NCBI GenBank assembly: GCA_023313575.1
Contig: JAJTTP010000005.1
Location: 1,488,001-1,552,000 of the forward strand
DNA length: 64,000 bases
DNA from: Eutypella sp. D-1
Lineage: Eukaryota; Ascomycota; Sordariomycetes; Xylariales; Diatrypaceae
Direction: 5' to 3'
In this document: positions 46,397-57,744 of the stretch, piece by piece
Position numbering within the stretch: the first letter of the stretch is position 1
Layout: each line of letters starts with the position of its first letter
Program-made: the position numbers and the translations under genes
Notes under the pieces: model-generated
What the model was told of the DNA's origin: nothing
The model's database searches: none
The model's input: only the letters and a program-made list of their open reading frames with translations

Positions 46397-49300
46397 CATA
46401 TATGCACTTGTCTCAGCGTTTGGGCCGGTACCTACTCATCACTTTTTTTCCTCTTCTCGGGTGAAGCCAAATGGCACCCTCTCTGATTATTACGACGAAA
46501 ATTTCCCCCTTGATAGTATTGGTGGCATCATTTGCATAGGCCCGGCGGCACTTTCACTGATTGATGAGCTTACGGAAATGGGCAGCATAACTCAAAATGA
46601 GACGTGGTTTTTTGTTTTTAAACCCCTAGCGGAGTTGCTGAGGCGTTTCGGGATGGCTCTATTTGTCTGTGTTGGTCAATACGCCTCGCACACATATGCG
46701 CACATGCTTCATTTTACGTTTTTCCCACTCGATTCATTGACACATACACATCATCATCATACATCAGAAAAGAAAGGCTGCATAAGCAACTCTCAAACGA
46801 CGTATTACACAAAAAGCAAGCACTGGCGTATTCCGATTATTAATGTTTTCCTCATCAAGTGTCTTCTTTTTTATTGCATGGTAATTCCCGTCCTCGTTTG
46901 ACTGTCTTCGTTTCTTCATTGACAGCGGTGGGCCTCTCCCTGTTTCCTCCGGCCTGGCCTCGATTAACCTGACTTAGGTAGCCCATCAAATGGAGGAAGA
47001 AAGGATCGATGAGGTGTTGACATTGGAAGTCATGAGACTGGTCTTGTTTTATTGTATCCGTCTTCCTCGAGCGGAATAACTTTTTTTACATAGTTGACTG
47101 AGTCCATTACGTATGCACGTATGTACTTATGCATCTTATGTCAGTGCAGTGCGCACTCTGAAATGGGAATAGAGAAAATGCATACGGGATGGCCCGAGGA
47201 CAGTCTGCGTATATGCTATATAAGTGCTGCCGCCGTGCCATACACAGACTATATATAATATTCCTTTAGACGCCTTGAGTTCCCAGTGATTGAACCAGCC
47301 GGACTAGCATAATCTAGTCTTAATGGATTGTCCGGCCATGTGAAGTAGGTCTGACACGATGTCATCTAGAGCTGCCCTTTCTGCCCTCTCTTAGATGGTG
47401 AAAGTCCGTCACCGTTTGTGCTCCGTCCAAAGGTCGGTTGGTCTATCGAACTTGTTGATGGGGATAGACTTGGCCGATATGTTCTTATTTCGGTGCTTGA
47501 ATGGGCCCTCACCTTTGAACCGAGACCCCCAAGCACGCACGGGATGCCCTCCTGCCCCCATCCGCATAAGTTGTCGAAGTATGCAATTACTGTACCACAC
47601 GATAACGGGCCCAGCACCCCGAACCCGCCCCTCGAATCTTCGGAAGATGTTCGTTGATTGTTATATTAGTCGGGACGGAATGTGAAGAAAGGGGGTAGAA
47701 GGGGGTTAATAGAGCGAAGGGAGTTGGGCTTGGCTAGACCTCGAGATCTATCTTCGATTGGATTGATTGGCTCATGAATGCATGTTAGCTGGGGCTGGTG
47801 GCGGCTTCTCTACACCAGTAGGTGAGAGAGGGATAGCCGAAACGGAAAGCACTTACTTGATCCCCTGAATGAGGAGAATAGGGGTGCTGGGAGGAGCGGC
47901 GCCGAAGGGGGCCGTGAGTAGAGTCCGCTGGGGGCCGGCTACCTAGGTAACTAAGTGGTAAAGTACTTACGCCTCTCCGATGAATACTACCTAACCCCGT
48001 CAACAAACTACGCCCTGTATCTTTCGAGTGCCAAATGCATCTTTCAGCAGTAGAGACATTGAACAACGCTCGCCAATTGAGATTGGCTACTGCTGTCGTT
48101 CTCCACTTGTAAAGGGGTAATGAGGTATGGTCTTGATATATCGAGGCAAGAGCCTACCTTAAATTGACATATTCATTTTATGTCCGGCAGGCATAGGCTA
48201 TCAACTTGGGCACAGTTTTATGTTACAATACGCAGTAACTAGTTAGTCCTCGGGCCACCATGCGCAAGGAACCTCAACCGCGTGGAAAGGGGGTGCTGAG
48301 TACATGGGGATATAACCTCCTGGTGTGGGGAGACGTGAGTTTGCCTTTTAATTCGAACTCCTGTTCCTCTACTCTATAAGAGAACATGACTTGCTCGTGA
48401 TCTACTAACGTGAATTATGATAGGAATGGGGTATAGATGTATGAGGTTGTCTGTGCTGATATCACAGGTACTGGGTCGTGGCGTCGACACTCTTGAATAT
48501 CTAAAATGTAGCATAATATCAAATTGCCATGAGACAAGTACAATTCGGGGATTGCCCAGCTTTGGCCCACTGACTGGTAGGTAGGCCTACTACTAGGTTC
48601 GGTGTTGGATTCCAGGGAGCCAGCTCTTCACTCACGATGGATGACTTCAGCCGGCTCGAGCGTGTGTGCAATGGTATGTTTTTATACTCTGGCTTAACCC
48701 GGGGCAGGGTAAGCTGGCGAGGTCTATCATAAGTACGCGTGCAATGAATTCGTAATGACCTGGTAATCAGGACCTCTAACTCCGGTGCTGGAGGTGTTGC
48801 CTCCAATGCATCGAACCGCATGTCTATGTTGTTACTATGCATTCATTTTCTCGTTATGATACCCTGCGGTTCGGCCAAGTAGATGGCAGCTCTGGTCCAA
48901 AGGCCGAGTAGGGGATCCTGTACACATAAGCCCCCTTTAGGAGGTCCTATACATAAAGGCAGGTAGACTCCACTGTATGAACGGCTTCCAACACAGGAAG
49001 GAAAGTCTCCTTCCAAACCGGGTACCCAGGCTGTCTAGAAATGACAATTCATAAACGTCTGGCTAACCAGGGCCTACCTACACTGTAGGAAGGGCCGCAG
49101 TGTAAGCTGTAAGCCGCAACACGATTTAACAGGGATTGATTCATATTAGCCGTATTCACTGCTTTTTTAGCCGCGCGCGAGAACTCTACGAGCGCGGAAG
49201 TATAGAGTAACACTTTCGCTGCAATTCTAGGACTGGGTAACTACTTAAGTAATTACTACGGCGACCCTCAGCCCGCCCCCATAAGACACAAGACCAAGCC

Positions 49301-50024
49301 TGCCTACCTAGTCACCGGCGAGTTTCTCTTCCCTGACGGGCCTATGGGCTATGATGATGTAGTCTGGCTGGATAGACTGACCAATACGGGCTGTGTTGGG
49401 AATAAATTAAGTCTGGTAGATTATCTTAAGAGATTAGTGAACGGGCTCCAATCCTAATTCGTGATGTGATAGTCTATTTAGATTTGACCTGTAACTGGTT
49501 TCAAAGACGGCGGCCTGCTCGGACTGACGATGTGACTCTTGATAGAGATATAACTCGGTTATCGAAGCACAGGAAATACGGCAGGGAGTCGGTGTATCTC
49601 GGTCCGAATGAGGGCTATAGTGATAGAACCAAGCGTGTAGGGACCGGAATCGAGTTCATTCGGGCCCTCAGCTACATCCTGCCTACTGTCATGGCCACAT
49701 AGCTGTACATAGGGACATTCGGTTGAAATGGAAAGAAGGGATTAATTCATGATTCGGCATCATTAATCCTAAGCGTAAATTGTACACGGATCACACTATG
49801 TTGCAACCCTGAGCGTCATCCCCCAGTTGCTCTCTGTTTTAGCCTGCGTTAGGCACCGTACTTTGTATCTCATCCACACCAGCCTTCACCCCCACGCATC
49901 TCTCGGCATGTCTTTTAGTCACCTTCACTATCTCCAACTCAAAGTGTCCTTTTCTCCTCCACACCGGATCGATCGGTTCATGTTCAAAGGTATAAAAAAT
50001 TTTGCGGACGGAAAGGGAAAGTAT
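46397..50024. other. 3.6 kb spacer
   Basis: The left part is probably the SCH9 3' untranslated region; a frame open over its end (46356-46901) is a shadow. An exact TACCTAGGTA occurs at 47940-47949. No gene is seen on either strand. Confidence 0.5.
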
Positions 50025-50903
50025 TTAGTGGTGGGCGCCGGCCGGCTCCTCTTCCTCATCGACCAACCAGTCCTCGACGACGGCGGGCGTGGAGGTGGCC
50101 GTGACGCCCTCGTTGCCCTCAACCTCGACGATGGCGTCCTCGTACTCCTTCAGGCTGCTGGCCAGGTCGGCCTCCTCGGGCGACTTGGGGGCCTTGGGGG
50201 CGGTGAAGGTATGTACCTGACCCTGGGCATCTGAGTCCTTCACAGGCGTGGGCTTGTAGGCCTTGAGTTCCTTAAGGTAGAGCTCTTGTACGAAGTCGGC
50301 TGGAAGAAAAAAATAGTTGAGTTAGCTTTTCGTGTTTCGGTCCGTGCTTGAACGCAGATTTATTGTGGGCGCATGGGATGATGTGCACTATATCGGGGGG
50401 CCGGAGTCGGGGCGGGGCTCGTAGATAGATGGCGTCGTAAATGTTTTTTTTCTTCTTTTTTTTTCTTCTCTTCAATCGTGGAGAAGAGTGAGGCCGTAAA
50501 TTGACTCTTGATGGTTCTCTTCTCACTTCGATGTACTTGGATTGCTAATGACCCCGCCCGCGCATCCGAAACCCGTATGTAGCTCTGAGCCCCCCCGCCC
50601 GCTCAATGGACCCCAACAGTGTAGTAGTAAATGTCAAAGCTCAAAAGAAAAAGAAAAAGTAATGACAAAACAAAACGTACCTCGTCGCGACACAGTAGGT
50701 GCGATGAATCCTCTGACGGCGTTTACCCTAGCTACACGGGAGACAGCCTGGGCGGCTGACCGGGCACCCTATTTTTTTTGTATCGCATCGATCAGCACAG
50801 ATCATTCATTTTATCATTACAGTAAAAAGCCAACTCCCCCACATGACATGAGTAACCGAGATAGGAGAGAAAAACATACCGAAGTTCTTAGAGAGCTGAG
50901 CAT
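50025..50903 (-). CDS. ATP14: Mitochondrial F1Fo ATP synthase subunit h (Atp14)
   Basis: The three-exon model is complement(50025..50299, 50681..50747, 50880..50903), 121 residues. Exon 1 encodes MLSSLRTS and exon 2 AVSRVARVNAVRGFIAPTVSRR, together an Arg/Ser/Ala-rich mitochondrial presequence lacking acidic residues. Exon 3 carries the mature subunit: ADFVQELYLKELKAYKPTPV, KDSDAQGQVHTFTAPKAPKS, then an acidic C-terminus ending AGAHH. Donors are GTATG and GTACG, acceptors CCCAG and CCAG, and phases agree. Subunit h sits in the peripheral stalk of the yeast and fungal ATP synthase and is needed for a functional complex. The match to the short acidic Atp14 family is good in length and in the DFVQ-LYLKELK-YK-P start. 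It is divergent from the methyltransferase gene at 51636. Confidence 0.9.
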
Positions 50904-51635
50904 TTTTGTTTAAATGTGAAATTATGTACGGTTGGAAATGCTCCAATTGGCGGAGAGGGGAGAGGAATTGATGGACAATTCGTGTTGGTGGTGGTGATGT
51001 AGGGTGATGTAGGGGTGGTAAGTGGTAGTGGTAGTGGTAGTAAGTAGTAAGTAGTAGTTAAGTGGTTGTTGGTTGGGGTTTGAGGTTTTTCAGGATTTCC
51101 ACCATAGAAATCCACTCAGAACCCACTCACCTGGTCAGTCTGCTGCTTTGACTGGGCGGGACGGCAAAATCAATTGGGAAGTCGGGGGTTTTCGGTACGG
51201 AACTACAATATGAAGATAACGTGATTTAATTGGTTTGATAGCTTTTCATGACCCACTGATAGCTCCCCACTCTTACCCATTGTGATGCCTACATTGACCA
51301 CTAAGACCACGTGATACCGTGATATCGCGATTAGCTCACTTATCATTGAAAGTTTTCGATAAGAAAAAAAAAAAGTTAATTAGCAAGATTATGAGATTGT
51401 TAGGCAGTGGTCTCGGGTTCGGTTGATAAAGTGGTCTGTGCGCACTTACAATACTTACTTAGGTATGAGTAATAGTGTCACTCAGTCATTGTACGGAGTA
51501 GAGACAAGTATCTAAAAACTATCGATAACTAGCTGGTTTCTTCTTTCTTTATTGCTTCGAGTAACTACCATGTTAAGCTGATATAGTATTCATAATTTCC
51601 CTCTATATTTCATATAAACTAGGTTTATAGATACC
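50904..51635. other. Divergent promoter region ATP14 / methyltransferase
   Basis: A 0.73 kb bidirectional upstream region. It has GTGGTA-type repeats near 50986-51062 and becomes AT-rich towards the methyltransferase start. No gene is seen. Confidence 0.5.
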
Positions 51636-52451
51636 ATGGGCTGGAATCCAAATGCCCCCAAGACCTTCCGGGACCCCACCGCCGTCAGGACCTTTAAGAT
51701 ACCTCGGAATCCGGTCAAGGGGGGCGGGGAGCTGCCGATACACATTACGGAGCCCGATTTGAAGGCGCAGGGTCTTAGCTTGGAGACATGGGCCGCATCT
51801 TCCGTGCAGGCGGGCCTCATACAACGCTTGACTGAGGACCAAGTCTCCTTCCCGCCGTCGATAGCTGATCAATCCGGCAGCGACCCGAAGATCATACCAA
51901 TCCTGGAACTCGGCGCCGGCACCGGCATGGTCGGCATCTCCGCCGCCATAAAGTGGAACCTCCACGCCGTCCTGACCGACCTGGCTCCCATCGTGCCCGG
52001 ACTGGCCGCCAACATCGCCCTGAACCGGGACAGCCTGACTGAGGGCCAGATGTCGTGTGGCGCGCTCGACTGGAGCGAGCCGGCCCGGCTAGACTTCCAT
52101 TCCTCCGAGGCGGACGGGCCTTCCAGCAAGAACCCCTTTGAGGGCGCCACCGCCGCCCACCTCGTCCTCGCCGCCGACACCATCTACTCCGAGGAGCACC
52201 CGCCGCTGCTCGCCGCCACCGTGCTACGCTGGCTTAGTCGTGCTGACCCAACCGCCCGCTTCGTCATGTGCCTCCCGCTCCGCGCCTGCTACCTGGACGA
52301 GCTCCGCGACCTCTGGTCCCTCCTTGAAGCCGGCGGCCTCGAGTGCATCCAGGATGGCCAGGAGATGGCCGACCAGCGTACCTTCGACGACGAGTGCCTG
52401 TGCGAGTGGAGTATCTGGCGGTGGAAGCCAGAGTTCCGGAAAGAGGGTTGA
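51636..52451 (+). CDS. METTL21-type protein lysine methyltransferase (seven-beta-strand)
   Basis: A single exon encodes 271 residues. The N-terminal part has the family's start, ELPIHITEPDLKAQGLSLETWAASS. S-adenosylmethionine motif I is ILELGAGTGMVGISAA (Glu91, Gly93, Gly95, Gly97), followed by the acidic residue in VLTDLAPIV; HLVLAADTIYSEEHPP is the post-motif strand that in this family holds a D/E-xx-Y catalytic element. The family (METTL21 in animals, several EFM and related enzymes in yeast) mostly methylates lysines of translation factors and chaperones. The substrate cannot be told from sequence. It is probably cytosolic. Its 3' flank has a perfect 8-bp hairpin (52515-52534). Confidence 0.88.
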   Translation: MGWNPNAPKTFRDPTAVRTFKIPRNPVKGGGELPIHITEPDLKAQGLSLETWAASSVQAGLIQRLTEDQVSFPPSIADQSGSDPKIIPILELGAGTGMVGISAAIKWNLHAVLTDLAPIVPGLAANIALNRDSLTEGQMSCGALDWSEPARLDFHSSEADGPSSKNPFEGATAAHLVLAADTIYSEEHPPLLAATVLRWLSRADPTARFVMCLPLRACYLDELRDLWSLLEAGGLECIQDGQEMADQRTFDDECLCEWSIWRWKPEFRKEG

Positions 52452-53252
52452 AGGGTTTGGGGGGTTCGGTTAGGAATTTCAAATGCCGACGCGGAAGCAC
52501 TATATGTCTCAGCCTGTGCAGCATGCGCTGCACACCGTATGCTGGGCGCATCCGTCCCTTCAAGCTGTAAGTACAGCCTCTGATGCTGCGTCATTGCGAG
52601 GATACCCCATGACCCCCGCCGCCCCATGCCATTCAAGTTCGATCAACGTCACGACTTGATCTAATTGGAATGCAAGGGAGTTTCGGATTGGTACACTTTT
52701 GCTCCAGCTGGATACGCTGCGGGTTTCCTCGTGAACAGAAGTGTGGCCTGTAGAGGGCACCAAGCTTCAAACCCATCTGCGAGCGTCGAGTCCTCCTAGA
52801 GCGATAACCGTGGGGACTTACCTCCGAGAGCAGCTGTTGGAGTTGGCATCTCATCAGCGATAAGACGCCCCTAGGATAATGCTATAGGGCATCGCTTGAA
52901 ATAAAAGAATAGAGCAAACCAAAATCCTATTGCTTTATTCAATGAGGTCTCTGCTGAATCAGTCTTCATGATACGAGTAGTATAGCCCGCCTGCAGGAAA
53001 CCTCATCGCCGTATGGACGTGGACTGGGTGGACCCTGCTTACTACATTTAGCACCCAGCTGAATGGTCCAGCTCGAGTCTCCTCTTGCTAGTCTTGAAGG
53101 AACGCAATATTTAGCTGTAATTCCCTTTCGTAGTGACAATTGGAAATGGTATATCGGTCTGAGTGTACACATACCCTTTTATATATGCACCAATGACAAC
53201 CGCCGAATAGCAACCCCTGCCCTCTGGGGGAAGCGGGGTCCGTGAACATGCG
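52452..53252. other. Spacer before the HET gene
   Basis: It begins with the methyltransferase 3' region, including the inverted repeat TGTGCAGC-ATGC-GCTGCACA (52515-52534). No gene is seen; the right part should be the HET gene promoter and leader. Confidence 0.5.
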
Positions 53253-55646
53253 ATGCCCTCTGATGCGGATGCCGTAGCCGGGTATGTGCCCGAGGGCCGG
53301 GTTGAAACCCTGAGCAATATTCTGAAGGCATTTACGGGACACGTTGATGAGATTTCACAGGGCTACTTCGTACGATGCTTCCGAACTTTTTTTGACTGCT
53401 TAAGTGCGGGCCCAGCATTCATTTCGACCCTCACGCCGAGCCAAAGCGCTATACTCGCCCTGGCGGAGGAGTGGTATGCGAAGCAGCAGGGCGAGGATGG
53501 GCAAATAACCGGTATCAAGCGACGACTCCTTGGCGTTACTTTGGGGGATTACTGGTCACACACCCAAGATTTTGAACTAGTTGAGCTAGAGGGCGTCCTT
53601 CCCGCGGTTGAGCTGGAAAATCTGCATGCTTTGAAGGCTGAAGTAGACGAGACGAGGGATCAAGAGGAATCACTGTACCAGGAAATCAGCCAGATCACAG
53701 CGGGAGCCTCCGATACGGCGACTATCCTGAGTCGTATATCGAGTGGGCGGCAGTACGATACCGCGTTACTCTATCTGTTCTCCACCGAGTTCGGAGGGCT
53801 TGACTGGTCGTCCGACACGATCTGGCGAACGCGATACCGTGCTATTATGGTGGCCGCCGCGGAGCGGATCGGACTGCGTTGCCTACGCCATGCCCAGGAA
53901 CGTACTACGAATCCCCAAGGCGACAAAAGGGCAGACATCAAGCTGAAAGATTGTCTATACATGGTTCCGTCGATTTGGGAACCCTGCCATTGGCTCAACA
54001 ACGAAGTCAATACCCAAAAGAACCCCGCAGATCAGCTACCCTACTATTTGTGGGATATTAAACGACGGTGCACCATCGAGACAGCGGCTCTTACTGATCC
54101 CTGTATATCCTACAGCATAGTGAGCCACACCTGGGGGAGATGGCGGAAAGATGGCCGCGGGGCCAAGCTACCCGGAGTGCCGGGGTGGCGGGTCCCCGAA
54201 AACACTCGCTTCGAGGTGACGGACCTGCCGCAAATTCTACACACTGCCGGCTTCTCCGAACACTACGTGTGGCTGGACCTCCTCTGCATCCCTCAGGACA
54301 CCTCAGATGACAGGTTAGCCGTGATATGCCAGACGGAGCTAGCAAGGCAGGCCACCATCTTCAGGCACGCAGCGACATCGGTGGCCTGGCTCAACGACGT
54401 CTCGAGCTGGCGCGACACTGAGGCCGTCATCTCGTGGATCGGCCTGGACTACCTGAGGACTTCCCCTCCCGCTCCTCAGCCGGGAACCCAAGATCGCGGG
54501 CTCGAGGAGATCACCGCCGCGCTTGCGTCATCCGTGCCGGATTCTTGCGGTCTCGTGACCTACGATCTACAAGGAGAAGACGACTCGGCGGTGCGCGTGC
54601 CCGGGTGGTTCTCGTCTCTCTGGACACTGCAGGAGAGCATGATGCGTCCGGACATGCTGTTCCTCAACGCGCGGTGGGAGCCGCTGCGCGTGGGGGACGA
54701 CACGCCGGTCACGCTCGCTGGCATGGTGTCGCTGATGATCACACACATGCGTGTGGCGGACGTCGAAGCCGACGACTACGGTGCGCCGGCGCCGCCGCCA
54801 CGGGGATTCTGGGAGCTCCACCACCTGATGGCGGAGACCGGCATGCTGAGCCTGCATCGCGCCGACCGACTGACACCCCTGATCCTCGCCCGCAACCGCG
54901 AGTGCACGCACTCCCGGGCCGTCGCCATCATGTCTGTCACCGGCGCTACGGACTGGCACCTGGGCCGCGGGGTGGAGCAGTTCCGGGCCGACGCCGCGGG
55001 CGGGGAGAACGCCGAACGTCTAGTTTGCGGGCTATTCCCTCTTGAGTTCGTAAACAAGCCCCGCCTTAAGGTTGGCGGGTCCTTCTTCACCTACAACCAT
55101 TCAGCGTCTACACTCACCACGACCGATGGCGCAGAGGCCGTTGATATCGTGCTCCGGGGCACGATGCTCCCCTTCATGCCGGGCACTGGGGGCAAGATCG
55201 TCTCCGACGGTCTCGGCGTCCCACGGCACACCGATCACCCCTCCATAGAAGGGTGGGAGATACAGGAAGACGGCAGCGTCGAGCTCCCGACCGTCGGCAT
55301 CGTTGCCTCGAGTTGCCCGGAGATCCAGGCAGCCGTGGAGCAGCAGCAGAATAGCGGCCCGGGCCCAGCGCTGATCCAGGGCAACGATCCGCTTGACAGC
55401 ACAAGGGCTACCACCATCCACAGCACCAAACCAGATCTCCTAGCTTGGTTGCGAAGCTTTCGGGGCGAGGCCCACGCCGTGTGTACCATGGCCTCGCGGC
55501 TGTGCAAGGCCGGTGTCATTCTCCACCGCATTCATGCCGGACGCGGATTTTTCGTCAAAGCGGGTGTTTTTCTCACCCAGGAGGACGATGAGCCGGTGGA
55601 ACTCAAGTTCCCTCCCTCGGTCACTGTTAATTGGCGGGTCTTGTGA
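53253..55646 (+). CDS. HET-domain protein (heterokaryon incompatibility type)
   Basis: A single exon encodes 797 residues. The first 280 or so residues form a helical region without a known domain. The HET domain (about 287-460) shows its three blocks: YSIVSHTWGRW, YVWLDLLCIPQDTSDD with ARQATIFRHAATSVAWLND, and WFSSLWTLQESMMRPDMLFL. The C-terminal 330 residues resemble the usual trailing part of large HET proteins (a ...RNRECTHSRAVAIMSVTGATDWH stretch). HET domains act as death effectors of fungal nonself recognition; many fungi hold dozens of such genes, mostly without a known partner. There is no NACHT or STAND domain and no repeats, so recognition would have to come from a partner or from the N-terminal region. 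It is in the same orientation as the ADP-ribosyltransferase gene downstream. Confidence 0.92.
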   Translation: MPSDADAVAGYVPEGRVETLSNILKAFTGHVDEISQGYFVRCFRTFFDCLSAGPAFISTLTPSQSAILALAEEWYAKQQGEDGQITGIKRRLLGVTLGDYWSHTQDFELVELEGVLPAVELENLHALKAEVDETRDQEESLYQEISQITAGASDTATILSRISSGRQYDTALLYLFSTEFGGLDWSSDTIWRTRYRAIMVAAAERIGLRCLRHAQERTTNPQGDKRADIKLKDCLYMVPSIWEPCHWLNNEVNTQKNPADQLPYYLWDIKRRCTIETAALTDPCISYSIVSHTWGRWRKDGRGAKLPGVPGWRVPENTRFEVTDLPQILHTAGFSEHYVWLDLLCIPQDTSDDRLAVICQTELARQATIFRHAATSVAWLNDVSSWRDTEAVISWIGLDYLRTSPPAPQPGTQDRGLEEITAALASSVPDSCGLVTYDLQGEDDSAVRVPGWFSSLWTLQESMMRPDMLFLNARWEPLRVGDDTPVTLAGMVSLMITHMRVADVEADDYGAPAPPPRGFWELHHLMAETGMLSLHRADRLTPLILARNRECTHSRAVAIMSVTGATDWHLGRGVEQFRADAAGGENAERLVCGLFPLEFVNKPRLKVGGSFFTYNHSASTLTTTDGAEAVDIVLRGTMLPFMPGTGGKIVSDGLGVPRHTDHPSIEGWEIQEDGSVELPTVGIVASSCPEIQAAVEQQQNSGPGPALIQGNDPLDSTRATTIHSTKPDLLAWLRSFRGEAHAVCTMASRLCKAGVILHRIHAGRGFFVKAGVFLTQEDDEPVELKFPPSVTVNWRVL

Positions 55647-57744
55647 CGGTAGTTGCCTAGTACGGCCTAGTTGGCAGGGAGACCACTCTACTAAATCGAC
55701 TCACTCTGCAGTGGTTGGGTTGGTTCGACAGATGTTCGATGGTTCTGGTACTCATAGTCTTCCATTGTCAAACTAATATGCTCTTGTAATGCCCATCTAG
55801 CTGCCGTGAGCTTGTGCTATCCCTCCCCGGAATTTCTGAAAAGGTTATAAACCTTGTCACTATGTGAACTTTGTACAACTTATAGATGGTGATGAAGTGT
55901 ATGGTGAGCTCCTAGGGCGATATAAGAGCGAAGCACATGCCTCTAGAAAAAGGATGGTTAAGTGACAACTTAACCATACCTAGGGACTCTGCGGTACACG
56001 CCTAATACGGAAACCGCCATGATAACAGCGAGGCATGTTCCGTATCCCAGAACATCTCAAGTTATCAGTATGCAAGGTGCCGATTAAAGTACTACTTCAG
56101 AGGTTGTGTTAGGAAATAGGTCGGTCGGACTCGGTCCTGCCGCTGATCGCTCTATAGGGATCGCTTTACCCCTTCCAGACTTTAGGTCTAATTAGGCCTG
56201 ACTCCTGGTCATCGATATACCAGGTTGTTTTAGTGGTGGCAAAACAAACACCAAGTGTTCGTAGGCGTATAGGACGGCGCGCTGCACCTGCCTATAACGC
56301 CTCACACATATCTTCTTAGATTATTTGAGCGCTAGTAACTACAGAGGGATTATATATTTTCCATAGTAGCAGAGCGACAGTCATCTGACCGTGGGTTAAT
56401 AGCCATTTGGGCTTAATACAGCGCGTTTAATTGTCACGTGATAAAGGGACAGGGGCGCTGACGGCCCTCCCCCCCTTTCTCTACAGTCTACGATAGACTA
56501 TAATTCTCTATAAGTAGGGGGCTTCGGCTATAATAAGTGCACGGACTACGCAAAACGTGCGATAGGCGAAACAATGACTTTTGATTCAAAGCTACGATCA
56601 CTATGCTGGCGCCGCGATGCCGGTGGTAAGCAACCGTCCGCAAGCCAGGGTGTCAGTGATGGGTAGCAAGATGATGAAAAGGGAAAAAGTTAAATACAGA
56701 GTGCCCTCTGCCAAGGGATATAGCTATATGTAAAGCAGTATAAGTGGGGCGGTCACTGCAATAGTGGGACCTGACATCGCCCCCTGCGGTTCTAGTAGAG
56801 GGCCAGAGTTTAATAACTATTCGACCTCTACCTATACTACAGCGTCCTCGCAGTGACTCTCTAGCTACTATCTCTCACTCTACGCCCAAAACCTTTGCCC
56901 AAAACCTTTAACATTAATGTACTCGAAAACCCTACTTTTTCACAGTCGATACCGGTTTGATTTTCAGCTAAAATAATACTATCCCCTAACATTTTGTAAT
57001 AGCCGGAAAAGAATTTATTCGGCTTAATAATATATCAAAAGTACCGTACTTTAGTACACAGATTCTCCCAGGTCAATTTATACATTCAGGTCCGTATACA
57101 GGCCCAGGTGTGTATGTACCGGTCATTATGTAGGTGCAATCTGGCCAGCAGCGGGATCGAAGTCTGTATCTAGACCAGCTGGTATGGAAATCCAGGTGCG
57201 TGTACAGGTCTGGTATTAATGTCCGTCAGGATATCCATCGGTGTACACTGTACAGGTTTAATATGCGAGACCGGCCGGAAGAATTAACCTCACCGTAGGG
57301 ACTTGAGTCTAATTGATCTATAGAGGGTCCGAAACAGCTGAATCCCCGGGGATTTATGGTGACAGCGCTCGTCCTAAAAATAACAGCCTAATTATACGTC
57401 GCTTGCGACGCACGCACCTTGTATCCCCGTAGGACCTGGATTGTGCCGGATCATATTTCAGTCAGAAGTAAATCAATAAGGAAATCGCATATAGCGATTT
57501 AGAAGTGCTGGTGTTTTTTTCTAATTATAGTAGGTGACTGCGAAAGGGTAGAACCCGGACTCAAAGCGCATAGTTAATATAAATATCGGCATGCTTACCT
57601 GTAATTAGCTGTGCGGTGAGACTTTGAGAAGTCAAGCAACTCAGTAACTTTTAGAAACATCGTTTTTTCACTTACTATCTCACACTTACATTTAACATTA
57701 CAAATAACTCGTGACTAGGCTTTCTGCTTTCGATCTTTTTCACA
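55647..57744. other. AT-rich spacer between HET and ADP-ribosyltransferase genes
   Basis: A 2.1 kb stretch with no gene, AT-richer than its surroundings, with a perfect 10-bp inverted repeat (55954-55977) and several degenerate CCAGGTnnGTGTACAGG-like pieces (57060-57260). It could include decayed mobile DNA, but nothing is recognisable. Confidence 0.5.
55954..55977. repeat. Perfect 10-bp inverted repeat, 4-base loop
   Basis: ATGGTTAAGT and ACTTAACCAT flank a GACA loop about 0.3 kb after the HET gene stop codon. It may be a terminator-like hairpin or a remnant of a small inverted-repeat element. Confidence 0.85.

Noticed and set aside
46356..46901. 181-codon frame after SCH9
   Set aside because: It starts inside SCH9 out of frame and runs through its probable 3' untranslated region; T-rich, no features.
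49827..50234. 135-codon plus-strand frame over ATP14
   Set aside because: Its product mirrors the acidic tail of ATP14, while the minus strand gives a complete three-exon subunit h.
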